Shown: positions 8,631-17,763 of the stretch, one piece after another
Numbering within the stretch: position 1 is the first letter of the stretch
How the letters are laid out: every line of letters starts with the position of its first letter
Assembly: GCA_964494385.1 (NCBI GenBank)
Contig: CAZBSE010000005.1
Location: 11,358-75,357 of the forward strand
From: CAZBSE01 sp964494385
GTDB taxonomy: Bacteria > Actinomycetota > Humimicrobiia > Humimicrobiales > Humimicrobiaceae
Reading direction: 5' to 3'
Length of the DNA: 64,000 nt
The notes under the pieces: generated by a model
Database searches by the model: none
The model's input: the letters and a program-made list of their open reading frames with translations, nothing else
Told to the model about the DNA's origin: nothing
Position numbers and translations under genes: made by a program

Positions 8631-9722
8631 TTAACTTCCAGCTCTTTTTATTTTCTTTACAACAGCATCTGCAAATTCACTGGTACCCACAGCTGTGGGG
8701 TCATTCCTATTGGGCTTTAAATCATAAGTCACATATTTGCCTTCCCTGATATTTTCGGCAATGGCGCGTTCCAATATGCCGGCACATTCCTGTTCCTCTA
8801 TATATTTGAGCATTAAAACCGCCGAAAGCATCATAGCAGTCGGATTTACTTTATTTAAACCTTTGTATTTAGGGGCACTGCCATGTGTTGGTTCAAACAA
8901 TGCAATATCCTTACCGATATTTCCACCAGGCGCGACACCCAACCCTCCGACCAGTCCTGCAGCAAGGTCAGAAATTATATCCCCGTACAGGTTGGGCAGA
9001 ACCAGTACATCATAAAGTTGAGGTTTCTGCACCAGCTGCATACACATATTATCCACAATCCTGTCTTCCGATTCTATATCATCATATTCTGATGCAACCT
9101 TCTTGAATACTTCCAGAAAAATGCCGTCAGAGTATTTCATTATATTTGCCTTATGCACTCCGGTGACCTTCTTCCGGTTATTTTTTCTGGCATATTCAAA
9201 TGCAAATCTGATTATATTTTCAGAAGCTGAAGCAGAAATCGGTTTGATGCTTATTCCACTGTCACCTCTGATGCCGGCAGCTTTTTTTTCTTTAATGAAA
9301 TTTATAAGTTCCTTTGTCTCACTGTTCCCTTTTTTAAACTCTATACCGGCATAAAGATCCTCGGTATTCTCTCTTATCACTACCAGATCTATATTGTCAT
9401 ATATACTCTTGACTCCCGGATAGCTTTTACAGGGCCTAACGCATGCATACAGATTGAACAGCTTCCGCATTGCCACATTCACGCTTCTAAACCCTGTTCC
9501 CACCGGAGTTGTTATTGGACCTTTTATACCTACTTTATTTTTCTTAAGTGAATCAATGACTTTTCGGGGCAGTACAGTTCCTTCTTTCTGGTAAACTTCG
9601 GCTCCTGCATTTACCACGTCCCATTCGATATCTACCCCAGTGGCCTCTACCACTTTAACCATAGCTTCTGTTATTTCCGGCCCTATGCCGTCACCCGGTA
9701 TTAAAGTTATAATATATTTCAT
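8631..9722 (-). CDS. Isocitrate/homoisocitrate dehydrogenase family (isocitrate type likely)
   Basis: A 363-residue beta-decarboxylating dehydrogenase. The substrate loop reads [10 protein letters not shown]. The Ser and Asn of this RSxNxAxR pattern are isocitrate-specific features, whereas isopropylmalate dehydrogenases have leucines there. [24 protein letters not shown] and [13 protein letters not shown] give the catalytic Tyr, Lys and metal-binding Asp residues. The nucleotide loop HGSAPKYKG has the Lys-Tyr pair that in E. coli isocitrate dehydrogenase goes with NADP. It starts within the stop codon region of the small-subunit gene (4-base overlap) and is the last gene of the operon, giving 2-oxoglutarate or a homologue. 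Homoisocitrate remains possible. Confidence 0.85.
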   Translation of the reverse strand: MKYIITLIPGDGIGPEITEAMVKVVEATGVDIEWDVVNAGAEVYQKEGTVLPRKVIDSLKKNKVGIKGPITTPVGTGFRSVNVAMRKLFNLYACVRPCKSYPGVKSIYDNIDLVVIRENTEDLYAGIEFKKGNSETKELINFIKEKKAAGIRGDSGISIKPISASASENIIRFAFEYARKNNRKKVTGVHKANIMKYSDGIFLEVFKKVASEYDDIESEDRIVDNMCMQLVQKPQLYDVLVLPNLYGDIISDLAAGLVGGLGVAPGGNIGKDIALFEPTHGSAPKYKGLNKVNPTAMMLSAVLMLKYIEEQECAGILERAIAENIREGKYVTYDLKPNRNDPTAVGTSEFADAVVKKIKRAGS

Positions 9723-10240
9723 AGTTTAAAGCCTTTGTTTTTGGTAATATGGCCGGCCAGGCCCCCATCGTCCAATATCTTTATCATTATCCCCGGAAGA
9801 GGATTGAACTTTAATTCCAGATTGCCGGTCTTATTGCTGATTATTCCCTTTTTTAAATCTATCTCCAGTACATCTCCGCTTTCAATTTTATCGGTATTAC
9901 AGACCAGTGCAGGCAGCCCTATATTAATGCAGTTTCGAAAAAATATTCTGGCAAAGGATTTGGCCAGAACCGCTCCCACACCGGCAATTTTCATCACTGC
10001 CGGTGCATGCTCCCTGCTTGAGCCAAGCCCGAAATTCATGCCGCCTACGACAAAATCACCCGGCTTTACCTTCTTTGCAAAATCAGGATCGGCGTCTTCC
10101 AGCACATGCTCCGCCAGCCGGGGTAGATTGGAACGAAGGTGGAACAACCTTCCCGGAGCAATTAAATCAGTCGAGATATCGTCGCCAAATTTAAAACTTT
10201 TCCCAATTAGAATTTTGGAATTTTTCTTTTTGCCGGACAT
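9719..10240 (-). CDS. Aconitase/isopropylmalate isomerase family, small subunit (LeuD-like)
   Basis: A 173-residue swivel-domain protein: [13 protein letters not shown] near the start, then [15 protein letters not shown], the conserved loop carrying substrate-binding Ser and Arg, and [12 protein letters not shown]. It pairs with the large subunit directly upstream (1-base overlap) to form a dehydratase/hydratase that moves the hydroxyl on a tricarboxylate. The YLR-type leucine-substrate residues of true LeuD are not seen at the expected place, but I cannot settle the substrate (cis-aconitate, homoaconitate or isopropylmalate) from sequence alone. Confidence 0.88.
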   Translation of the reverse strand: MSGKKKNSKILIGKSFKFGDDISTDLIAPGRLFHLRSNLPRLAEHVLEDADPDFAKKVKPGDFVVGGMNFGLGSSREHAPAVMKIAGVGAVLAKSFARIFFRNCINIGLPALVCNTDKIESGDVLEIDLKKGIISNKTGNLELKFNPLPGIMIKILDDGGLAGHITKNKGFKL

Positions 10241-11508
10241 TATCCCAGAACCTCCCTTGGATCCGCAATATAACCTTTAACAGCACTCCATGCAGCAGTA
10301 GCAGGAGATGAAAGATAAATAAACGAGTCAGGATTTCCCATTCTTCCCTTAAAATTCCTGTTCTGGGTTGAAAGGCACACTTCCCCGTCACCAAGTACGC
10401 CCTGGTGCACACCAACACATGGACCGCAGCCTGGCGGCTGTATCACTGCCCCGCTGTCTACAAGCGTTTTTAAGACCCCCTTCTCCATAGCTTCAAGGTA
10501 CGTGTCTCTGGAAGATGGGACCACAATTAGCCTGACTCCGCCGGCTACTTTCCTGTCTTTAAGAATATCTGCCGCAATCTTTAAATCGCTGAACCGGCCA
10601 TTGGTGCATGTCCCTATAAATACCTGGTCCACCATAATTTTTTCCAGGCTGCTTACGGGCAGAGCATTATCTACGGTATGGGGCTGTGAAACCATGGGTT
10701 CGATAACTGAACAGTCAATGTCTATGATTTTTTCATATTTTGCCCCCCTATCCGCAGTTATCTCCCTGAAACAATCAATCCTTCCCTGATCTTCCAGATA
10801 CTTTTTTGTAATCTCATCAGAAGGGAAAATACCTGTTTTTGCCCCTGCCTCTACTGCCATATTTGAAATAGTGAATCTGTCATCTATACCCATCCTGGCT
10901 CCTACTTCGCCCCCGAATTCCAGAGCCCTGTAAGTCGCTCCGTCAGAAGTAATTTTTTCAATTAAATAAATAATTAAATCCTTTGCAAATACTCCTTTGT
11001 TAATCTTTCTATTGAAATTAATTTTAATGGTATGAGGAACCATGAGCCAGGTTTTGGCCAGCGCATAGCCCACTGCAATATCCGTGGAACCCATACCGGT
11101 AGCAAATGCTCCCAGCGCACCTGAAGTGCAGGTATGAGAATCCGCTCCTATTACTATATCTCCAGGGCAGGTATATGATTCTACAAGAACCTGATGGCAT
11201 ACCCCCTCACCGATATCGTATATTACCGCTCCCGTCCGGGATGCAAAATCTCTTAGAACGATATGGGAGTTTGAGAGCTCCTTCCTGGGACTGGGTGCCG
11301 AATGGTCGATGAAAAAAAATGATTTTTCAGGTTTCTTTACCTCTCTAAAACCCATCTTTTTTACCTGGCTTACTGCAAGAGGGCCGGTCCCGTCCTGTGA
11401 CATTACCACATCCACATCCACGACCGCAAAGTCTCCGGCTTTCAGTTCCCTGCCCGCATGTTCACTTATAATCTTCTCGGAAATTGTTTTTCCCAAAAAA
11501 TCCCTCAT
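10240..11508 (-). CDS. Aconitase/isopropylmalate isomerase family, large subunit (LeuC-like)
   Basis: A 422-residue Fe-S hydratase subunit. Cluster cysteines are in FIGTCTNGR and PPGCGPCVG, and GADSHTCTSGALGAFATGMGS is the conserved active-site region. Starts M-R-D-F-L-G-K-T-I-S-E-K, as in the archaeal/clostridial LeuC2 type used for aconitase, homoaconitase and isopropylmalate isomerase functions. The 4-base overlap with the synthase gene upstream and 1-base overlap with the small subunit show one operon. By context it converts the synthase product to the dehydrogenase substrate. Confidence 0.9.
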   Translation of the reverse strand: MRDFLGKTISEKIISEHAGRELKAGDFAVVDVDVVMSQDGTGPLAVSQVKKMGFREVKKPEKSFFFIDHSAPSPRKELSNSHIVLRDFASRTGAVIYDIGEGVCHQVLVESYTCPGDIVIGADSHTCTSGALGAFATGMGSTDIAVGYALAKTWLMVPHTIKINFNRKINKGVFAKDLIIYLIEKITSDGATYRALEFGGEVGARMGIDDRFTISNMAVEAGAKTGIFPSDEITKKYLEDQGRIDCFREITADRGAKYEKIIDIDCSVIEPMVSQPHTVDNALPVSSLEKIMVDQVFIGTCTNGRFSDLKIAADILKDRKVAGGVRLIVVPSSRDTYLEAMEKGVLKTLVDSGAVIQPPGCGPCVGVHQGVLGDGEVCLSTQNRNFKGRMGNPDSFIYLSSPATAAWSAVKGYIADPREVLG

Positions 11509-12659
11509 TCCTGCTTTTTCTTCTTTTTAGCATATTCATTGTAGATATACATAAGCTCTTTATCAAAAAGAGGCCTCTTAAGGTCTATTGACATACTCCT
11601 GGCAAGCCCAAGTATATCGTTGGCCTGCTTATCAGTAAGCTCTATGTCAAACTCTTTGAATTTATGAAGGATGGTATGTGAACCTGAATGCTTGCCTACA
11701 ACCAGCTGCCTGGTAAGTCCCACCTCACTAGGTTTGAACACTTCGTAATTCTTCGGATTTTTAATGACTCCGTCTGCATGTATACCGGATTCATGGGCAA
11801 ACACATTAGTTCCTACAATTGCTTTCCATACCGGTATTGCCCTGGCCGAGGATCTGGCAACATATTCGGCAATTTCCCTGAATTTTGATGTTTTTATTCC
11901 CAGTTCTATATTCTCCAGATATTTCAGAGCCATTATAATTTCTTCCATGGCCGCATTTCCTGTCCCTTCTCCCAGACCGCCCACACTGGCTACCAGGCTG
12001 TAGGCACCGCCTCTTATTGCCGCTATTCCATTAGCGGTTGCCATTCCAAAATCATTATGGTTATAGACTTCCAGAGGAAAATTCATGGCATTCGATATGG
12101 TATTGATATATAAAAAGGTCCTGAACGGGTCAAATTTACTTACCGTGTCACAGATCCTGAACCTGTAGGCACCTTTTTTTCTGGCAATGGAAATTAACTT
12201 TAATAGAAACTCGAGATCGGCACGGGTGGCGTCTTCCGCACTTACAATAAAGTTAAGATTGTTCTGCTTGGCAGTTCTTATGGCTTCCCTTAATTTATTT
12301 ATGACCCATGTCCTGTTTTTCTTATATTTTTCTTTAATATGTATATCGGAAGCGGAAATATTTATAACTACATTTTTAACCCCGCACTGTACCGCATATT
12401 CTATATCTTCCGGTTCAGCCTCACAATAAGCAAAAATTTTACAGTTTAATTTTTCATCTGCGATTTTCTTAATAATTTCTCTCTCAATTGCTCCCAGCGA
12501 AGGGGTGCCTACCTCGACCTCGGGAATTCCTATTTCATCCAGCATATTGGCTATTCTGATTTTTTCATGTTTTGAAAAGACCACACCTGCCGTCTGCTCG
12601 CCGTTTCTTAAGGTAGTATCTATAATATTTACATATCTTTTACTTTTTGCTTCTGTCAC
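11505..12659 (-). CDS. NifV/Re-citrate-synthase-like paralogue B, metal-ligand variant
   Basis: A DRE-TIM metallolyase-family protein of about 384 residues. I take GTG at 12659 as the start, because AAGGGGG lies seven bases upstream and the family homology begins just after (KRYVNIIDTTLRNGEQ). A longer frame to 12740 would overlap the upstream gene by 101 bases. Two metal ligands of the family are changed: the Asp of TLRDGEQ is Asn (TLRNGEQTAG) and the first His of HxHND is Tyr (VYNHNDFGMA). In contrast the C-terminal lid motif HESGIHADG and GKHSG are intact. It is therefore probably not active alone, but may complete the active site of its partner at 12640-13872. Confidence 0.82.
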   Translation of the reverse strand: MTEAKSKRYVNIIDTTLRNGEQTAGVVFSKHEKIRIANMLDEIGIPEVEVGTPSLGAIEREIIKKIADEKLNCKIFAYCEAEPEDIEYAVQCGVKNVVINISASDIHIKEKYKKNRTWVINKLREAIRTAKQNNLNFIVSAEDATRADLEFLLKLISIARKKGAYRFRICDTVSKFDPFRTFLYINTISNAMNFPLEVYNHNDFGMATANGIAAIRGGAYSLVASVGGLGEGTGNAAMEEIIMALKYLENIELGIKTSKFREIAEYVARSSARAIPVWKAIVGTNVFAHESGIHADGVIKNPKNYEVFKPSEVGLTRQLVVGKHSGSHTILHKFKEFDIELTDKQANDILGLARSMSIDLKRPLFDKELMYIYNEYAKKKKKQE

Positions 12660-13872
12660 TTTTAGCCCCCTTCTTGCCTGATTTACTCCTGGTTGACCGG
12701 CTCTTATAGGATTTATAGGTATCGATAATCTCACTGTCAAAAAGAGCCCTTTTAAGGGATACGGTCTTATCCCTTATTATTTCAGCTAATTCTTCGGCCT
12801 CATTTTCACTTATCTTGAAGCCCAGAGTATTGAGCTTATAGATTATGGTATTTACTCCCGAATATTTGCCAAGTATTACTTTTTTATCCAGACCCACATC
12901 CCGCTCATTAAACAACCCATACGTTTTTGTATCCGACAGCACGCCGGAAAATCTACTCTCACTTTCATAAACAAATAATTTTCCTCCTACTATCGGCTTC
13001 CAGGAGGGAATGATCCTGTTTGAGGCCTTGGCTACATACTCGGATATTGACCTGAAAAGAGTGGTATTGAATCCCAGGTCCACTCCCTCGATATATTTTA
13101 GGGCCATAATCAATTCTTCAAATGCGGCATTTCCCGCTCTCTCACCCAATCCGTTTATGGTAGTATTTACATAAGTTGCTCCTGCCTTAATTCCTGCTAT
13201 GGCGTTGGCTATAGCCATTCCAAAATCGTTATGGGTATGCATTTCGATATCTATTCCGATTATATCTATAATATTTTTAACTCTTATAAAAGTCTCAAAC
13301 GGGTCAAGTATGCCCAGGGTATCGCAATATCTTAGTCTGTCCGCACCCGCATCTCTTGCCGTTCTTGCAAACTGCAGAAGAAATTCCATATCGGATCTTG
13401 AAGCATCTTCTGCATTTACCGATACATACAGGTTAAATCCCTTGGCATAATCCACACTGGTCTTAACGCTTTCCAGTACCCATTCTCTGCTCTTCATAAG
13501 TTTATGTTCAATATGTATATCGGAAGAAGATAATGAAATAGCCACGGCATCGACTCCGCATTCGATGGAGGCATCAATATCGGATTTTACCGCCCTGTTC
13601 CAGCCCAGCACGCTGCAGTTGAGTCCAAGTGCAGCAATCCTCTTTATCGCTTCTTTTTCGTCCCCTCCCATGGTGGGTATTCCTGCTTCTATCTGGTGCA
13701 CCCCTACCTTATCCAGCATTTTAGCAATGGATACTTTCTCGTCATTTGCAAATACGACTCCCGCGGTCTGTTCTCCGTCACGTAAAGTCGTGTCGTCAAT
13801 CTTTATATTTTTATGGTCGATTTCTGTTCCTGCTTTTTGCGAAAATTCTGTTAGTATATCTATTTCTCTCAC
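12640..13872 (-). CDS. NifV/Re-citrate-synthase-like paralogue A, catalytic barrel intact
   Basis: First gene of the operon, about 410 residues. GTG at 13872 is preferred because AAGGAG lies eight bases upstream; the GTG at 13881 overlaps that site. Barrel motifs are intact: DDTTLRDGEQTAG (catalytic Arg, metal Asp) and MHTHNDFGMA (both metal His), with GERAGNAAFEE. The C-terminal lid is degenerate: where the family has HESGIHADG and GKHSG, this protein has YESESRFSG and GKYSG. Wording such as VAISLSSSDIHI and SVNAEDASRSDMEF places it with NifV and clostridial Re-citrate synthase. It would condense acetyl-CoA with oxaloacetate or 2-oxoglutarate, likely together with paralogue B. The tail is strongly basic. 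Confidence 0.85.
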   Translation of the reverse strand: MREIDILTEFSQKAGTEIDHKNIKIDDTTLRDGEQTAGVVFANDEKVSIAKMLDKVGVHQIEAGIPTMGGDEKEAIKRIAALGLNCSVLGWNRAVKSDIDASIECGVDAVAISLSSSDIHIEHKLMKSREWVLESVKTSVDYAKGFNLYVSVNAEDASRSDMEFLLQFARTARDAGADRLRYCDTLGILDPFETFIRVKNIIDIIGIDIEMHTHNDFGMAIANAIAGIKAGATYVNTTINGLGERAGNAAFEELIMALKYIEGVDLGFNTTLFRSISEYVAKASNRIIPSWKPIVGGKLFVYESESRFSGVLSDTKTYGLFNERDVGLDKKVILGKYSGVNTIIYKLNTLGFKISENEAEELAEIIRDKTVSLKRALFDSEIIDTYKSYKSRSTRSKSGKKGAKSDRSKK

Positions 13873-14300
13873 ACTTATCACTCCTTAAAACTAATAAATC
13901 CTTGCTTATATCTATAAAAATGGATAAGAAATCATTGTTTTTAAAAAATTTTGCTATAATTATAACATTTCTTAAAAAATATAACATTTATAATAAATTT
14001 TTCAATTTTTTTAAAAATTTTACATTTTTTTAGGTAAAACCGGTTCAAGTTATATAAATTTATTTAGTTTCAAAAAAGAAATATAATGATATTAGCAGAA
14101 TATAGGCTGAAATTCAGATAAAAAATACTTTTATCCTAAGTTAAATCTTTGCCATGTTTTCTTCAGGTTTTCCTTTTCTTTTATGGGACATACTGTTTAT
14201 AATTGGCTGATAGAGATTAAAAAAGCTGGTTTCGTTAGGCCAATCGCTTAAAAATTTGCCTGGTGCAACATTAAACCATGGTCAGCAGATTTAATTTCAG
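13873..14300. other. Intergenic region between divergent transcription units
   Basis: About 428 AT-rich bases between the synthase operon (leftward) and the BASS transporter (rightward). Several TATAAT-like sequences occur (for example TATAAT within 13955-13962 and near 14193). Both promoters must lie here, but I could not fix convincing -35 boxes. No T-box, riboswitch or small gene was recognised. Confidence 0.4.
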
Positions 14301-15215
14301 ATGCTAATAATAAAAATTTTAAAAAATAGAAATTTTATTTTTATTTTAGCCTTCGTCCTTGGGCTGTCCATTGGAAATATGGTCGGCTGGGCAAAGCATC
14401 TGACCCTGCCTGCCCTGGCCATAGTTATGACCGTATCAATGACCGAGATTTCCTTAAAGTCGTTTCTGCCGCTTAAGAGCCTGCTGAAACCTGTACTTCT
14501 TGCCATACTTTTAAATTATTTTGCTTTTGCGGCGGTCATGCTTACAATGGCCTGGTTTATCATCCCTCAAAAAGAGATATGGATCGGATTTGTTATCATA
14601 GCCTTTGCCCCTCCGGGAGTGGCGATCCCTCCATTTACAGCCATATTAGGAGGAGACATAAAATTTTCCCTTATGGGAATAGTCGGGACATACATAGCGG
14701 CGCTTATCATATTACCGCTGGCCGGGTTGATTTTTGTGGGCCGGAGCTTTATTCAGCCCTTGAATTTAATTATTGTGTTTACCGAACTTATAATAATCCC
14801 CATTATAATATCTCAGATATTCATAAAAACGAAGATTGATAAATATATACTTAAGTTCAGGGGACCTATTGTAAACTGGGGCCTTTTTGTGATCATTTTT
14901 ACAATCATAGGACTTAACAGGAGCGTTTTCTTTAATGACCCCAAAACACTGGGTAAAATCTCCCTGATCTGTGCCGTTACCATTTTCGGCCTTGGCCTGC
15001 TGTATGAATTTATAACCAAAAAATTAAAAATCAGCCGCAGTATATCCAGCTGTATAGTCCTCCTAGGAACCATAAAAAACGGCGGCTTTGCCGCTGCAAC
15101 TTCCCTGACACTGTTCGGGGGCAGAGCGTCACTTCCCAGCGCTGTAGCAAGCGTGTTCCTGATTATCTTCCTGCTTTATCTGAGCTTCCGTGCCAGAAAA
15201 ACCAGCTCTTCTTAA
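14301..15215 (+). CDS. Bile acid:sodium symporter (BASS)-family transporter
   Basis: A 304-residue membrane protein with eight to ten hydrophobic segments and the SBF-family pattern, such as FAPPGVAIPPFTAILGGD and the late GTIKNGGFAAATSL. Members move organic anions (bile acids, pantoate, 2-keto acids) or arsenite with Na+. Substrate cannot be assigned. It converges on the ACR3 gene with the stop codons overlapping by four bases, but ACR3 is a separate unit on the other strand and only distantly related. The ribosome-binding site is weak. Confidence 0.7.
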   Translation: MLIIKILKNRNFIFILAFVLGLSIGNMVGWAKHLTLPALAIVMTVSMTEISLKSFLPLKSLLKPVLLAILLNYFAFAAVMLTMAWFIIPQKEIWIGFVIIAFAPPGVAIPPFTAILGGDIKFSLMGIVGTYIAALIILPLAGLIFVGRSFIQPLNLIIVFTELIIIPIIISQIFIKTKIDKYILKFRGPIVNWGLFVIIFTIIGLNRSVFFNDPKTLGKISLICAVTIFGLGLLYEFITKKLKISRSISSCIVLLGTIKNGGFAAATSLTLFGGRASLPSAVASVFLIIFLLYLSFRARKTSSS

Positions 15216-16306
15216 GATAGTTGTTTTGATCCCTCTGGAAACCAGTTCCTGGTATTATTAGCTATTCTTACCAGAGTCAACATTACAGGAACCTCCACCA
15301 GAACACCTACTACTGTAGCCAGAGTAGCTCCCGAGTTAAGACCAAATAATGAGATTGCCACTGCAACTGCCAGCTCAAAAAAATTACTGGCCCCAATCAT
15401 CGCTCCCGGAGCAGCGATATTATGAGGTAATTTCCATATCCTTGCCCAACCATAAGCTATTAAAAATATAAGGAAGGTCTGAATTATAAGCGGTACGGCA
15501 ATCAGCACAATGTGGAAAGGATTGGTTAAAATTATTTCTCCCTGGAACGCAAAGATGATAACCAGGGTCAGAAGCAGGCCCGTGGTTGTTACCTTATCAA
15601 ATTTTTTTAAAAATACATTTTCAAAATAAGCAGTTCCTTTTTTCTTAATAATCAAAAATCTGGTAATATAACCAGCTGAAAATGGGATGACCACAAATAG
15701 CAGCACCGATAACAATAAGGTGCTATAGGGAACAATCACCCTGCTCACACCCAGAAGAAGAACAACAATAGGGGTAAAAGCAAAAAGTATTATTAAATCA
15801 TTTACTGCTACCTGTACCAGTGTGTAAGCAGGATCTCCATCGGATAGATAGCTCCATACAAATACCATGGCAGTGCAGGGAGCGGCTCCCAGAAGTATCG
15901 CACCGGCAAGATATTCAGTAGAAAGAGCCTGCGGTATGAATTTCGCAAAAACAATCTTTAAGAAAAAAAATGCAATTGCATACATGGTAAAAGGCTTTAT
16001 CAGCCAGTTAGTTACTGTGGTTACTGTAAGTCCCTTTGGTTTTTTTACAGCGTTTACGATACTGGTAAAATCAATCTTTAACATCATGGGATAAATCATA
16101 AGCCAGATCAATATGGCCACTGGTATGGATACATGAGCATATTCGAATCTACTTAAAGTAGCTGGAAATGCAGGAAAAAATCTTCCTATTGCTATACCAA
16201 CAATAATACACAGAATCACCCATACCGAAAGATATTTATTAAAGAAATCCAGTCTTTTTGCTTTTGTTGATTTTTCACTGTCTCTTACCATTTTATTTTC
16301 CTTCAT
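15212..16306 (-). CDS. ACR3-family arsenite efflux transporter
   Basis: A 364-residue, ten-helix transporter with the hallmark ACR3 stretch GAAPCTAMVFVWSYLSDGDP, containing the conserved essential Cys, then LVQVAVNDLI and the late AMIGASNFFELAVAVAIS. It exports arsenite (and antimonite) from the cytoplasm. It is the last gene of the arsR-permease-thioredoxin-ACR3 set, 141 bases after the thioredoxin-like gene. No arsenate reductase ArsC is seen nearby. Confidence 0.93.
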   Translation of the reverse strand: MKENKMVRDSEKSTKAKRLDFFNKYLSVWVILCIIVGIAIGRFFPAFPATLSRFEYAHVSIPVAILIWLMIYPMMLKIDFTSIVNAVKKPKGLTVTTVTNWLIKPFTMYAIAFFFLKIVFAKFIPQALSTEYLAGAILLGAAPCTAMVFVWSYLSDGDPAYTLVQVAVNDLIILFAFTPIVVLLLGVSRVIVPYSTLLLSVLLFVVIPFSAGYITRFLIIKKKGTAYFENVFLKKFDKVTTTGLLLTLVIIFAFQGEIILTNPFHIVLIAVPLIIQTFLIFLIAYGWARIWKLPHNIAAPGAMIGASNFFELAVAVAISLFGLNSGATLATVVGVLVEVPVMLTLVRIANNTRNWFPEGSKQLS

Positions 16307-16447
16307 TATAAAAACTTCTAATTATTTCTTTATATTTTTAAATAAACATAATAGCATTTCATTAAAATCAATCATTTATCACTTTTTAAACTAAGGCAGT
16401 TAAGATTTAAGGTTAGAGCTAAATTGCCTAGCAGTTTATGAAGTAAA

Positions 16448-16678
16448 TTATTTTAATATTTCCTCTATCTCTTCAACAGAAGGTATCTTCCCTGTAAACT
16501 TGACCTCTCCGTTCACTGCCAGTGCCGGGGTTGCTATTACTCCGAAATCAATTATTTGATTTATATCAGTGATTTTCTCAATATCGGCATCAATTCCCAG
16601 GCTGTCTACTGCCTTTATGGCATTGGCCTCAGTCTGTTTGCATTTGGAACATCCGGTACCCAAAATTTGAATTTTCAT
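16448..16678 (-). CDS. Small thioredoxin-fold redox protein (TM0996 / redox-active disulfide family)
   Basis: A 76-residue protein with CxxC motif GTGCSKCKQTE (Cys 9 and 12) and the cis-Pro region VIATPALAVNGEV of the thioredoxin fold. This mini-thioredoxin family is repeatedly found beside ArsP-type permeases. Its role may be to reduce or pass on arsenic or a thiol-bound metal to the permease. It sits 32 bases after the permease gene, within the arsenic operon. Confidence 0.88.
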   Translation of the reverse strand: MKIQILGTGCSKCKQTEANAIKAVDSLGIDADIEKITDINQIIDFGVIATPALAVNGEVKFTGKIPSVEEIEEILK

Positions 16679-16710
16679 CTTCTAATCTCCTCTTTAAAAT
16701 CATTTCTGTC

Positions 16711-17757
16711 TCAGACAAAAAAGTGGCCAAAAGCCATCCCCGTAAAGGTGGCCATAATTACAACCAGGGTTGTATAAGTCAGGGTTTTCTTAATCCCCAT
16801 AATCCTTCCGATTACAATCATATTGGGAAGGGACAATGACGGTCCGGCCAGCAGAAGAGTCAGAGCGGGCCCTTTCCCCATGCCAAGCTCCATCAGCGCT
16901 TTAATTATGGGTACCTCGGTCAGAGTAGAAAAGTACATAAGAGCACCGAATATCGAGGCTACAAAATTTGACCTAATGCTATTTCCGCCAACCCAGGTCT
17001 CTACCACACTCTGCGGCAGAAAATATTTGATAATCCCTGTTATGAAAACTCCTGCCAGAAGAATTGGAAATATCTGCCAGGCAAGTTTTCCGGTTTCTTT
17101 CAGCCAGACTTTTAGTTCGGCTTTTTTATAGCCCACTACTATAATTACTATTAGAACAGCAGATGCTATAGCAGCATATATCCACATCCTGGCCGCACCA
17201 AAAACCAATATGGCAAGAAGGGATAGGAAAAATATTATACTTATATATTTAGGCTTATTATATTCACTTTGCCCGTAAGCTTTAAATAAATTCTGGTCCC
17301 CCTTTAATTTTTCTCTTTCTTCCTTTATCCAGATTAAAGACATTATAAATCCTATAACAATTGAAAAGGAAATGGCCCCTATGGCCCTGGCTATACCCAG
17401 TTCATAGCCAAGGAGCTTTGCCGTGTAAACTACGGCAAGTATATTTATGGCCGGTCCGGAATAAAGAAATGCAATCGCAGGGCCAAGCCCTGCACCTCTT
17501 TTTCTAATGCCTGCAAATAAAGGAAGGATAGTGCAGGAGCACACTGCAAGAATAGCTCCTGATACAGAGGCAACACTGTAGGATAACCATTTATTCGCCT
17601 TTGCTCCGAAATATTTAAGAATTGCCCCTTTGGAAATAAAAACAGCAATGGCGCCGGCAATAAAAAATGCAGGTATCAAGCAGGTAAGCACATGGGCCGA
17701 AAGATATTCAACAAGCGCATACCATCCGCTTTTTATTGATTCAATAAATATTTCCAC
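16711..17757 (-). CDS. ArsP/DUF318-family permease
   Basis: A 348-residue membrane protein with about eight helices in two halves. Near residue 60 it has AVCSCTILPLFAGIRKRG and then LGPAIAFLYSGPAINILA, the conserved Cys motif and GPA(I/L) motifs of ArsP-like permeases; the second half repeats LTLLLAGPSLSLPNM. ArsP exports trivalent organoarsenicals, while other family members have been linked to divalent metals. It lies six bases after arsR, so expression is probably arsenic-controlled. Confidence 0.85.
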   Translation of the reverse strand: MEIFIESIKSGWYALVEYLSAHVLTCLIPAFFIAGAIAVFISKGAILKYFGAKANKWLSYSVASVSGAILAVCSCTILPLFAGIRKRGAGLGPAIAFLYSGPAINILAVVYTAKLLGYELGIARAIGAISFSIVIGFIMSLIWIKEEREKLKGDQNLFKAYGQSEYNKPKYISIIFFLSLLAILVFGAARMWIYAAIASAVLIVIIVVGYKKAELKVWLKETGKLAWQIFPILLAGVFITGIIKYFLPQSVVETWVGGNSIRSNFVASIFGALMYFSTLTEVPIIKALMELGMGKGPALTLLLAGPSLSLPNMIVIGRIMGIKKTLTYTTLVVIMATFTGMAFGHFFV

Positions 17758-17763
17758 TTTAGG

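Noticed and set aside
12640..12740. A 101-base overlap of the two synthase genes
   Set aside because: The second gene most likely starts at GTG 12659 with its own ribosome site, leaving a 20-base overlap.
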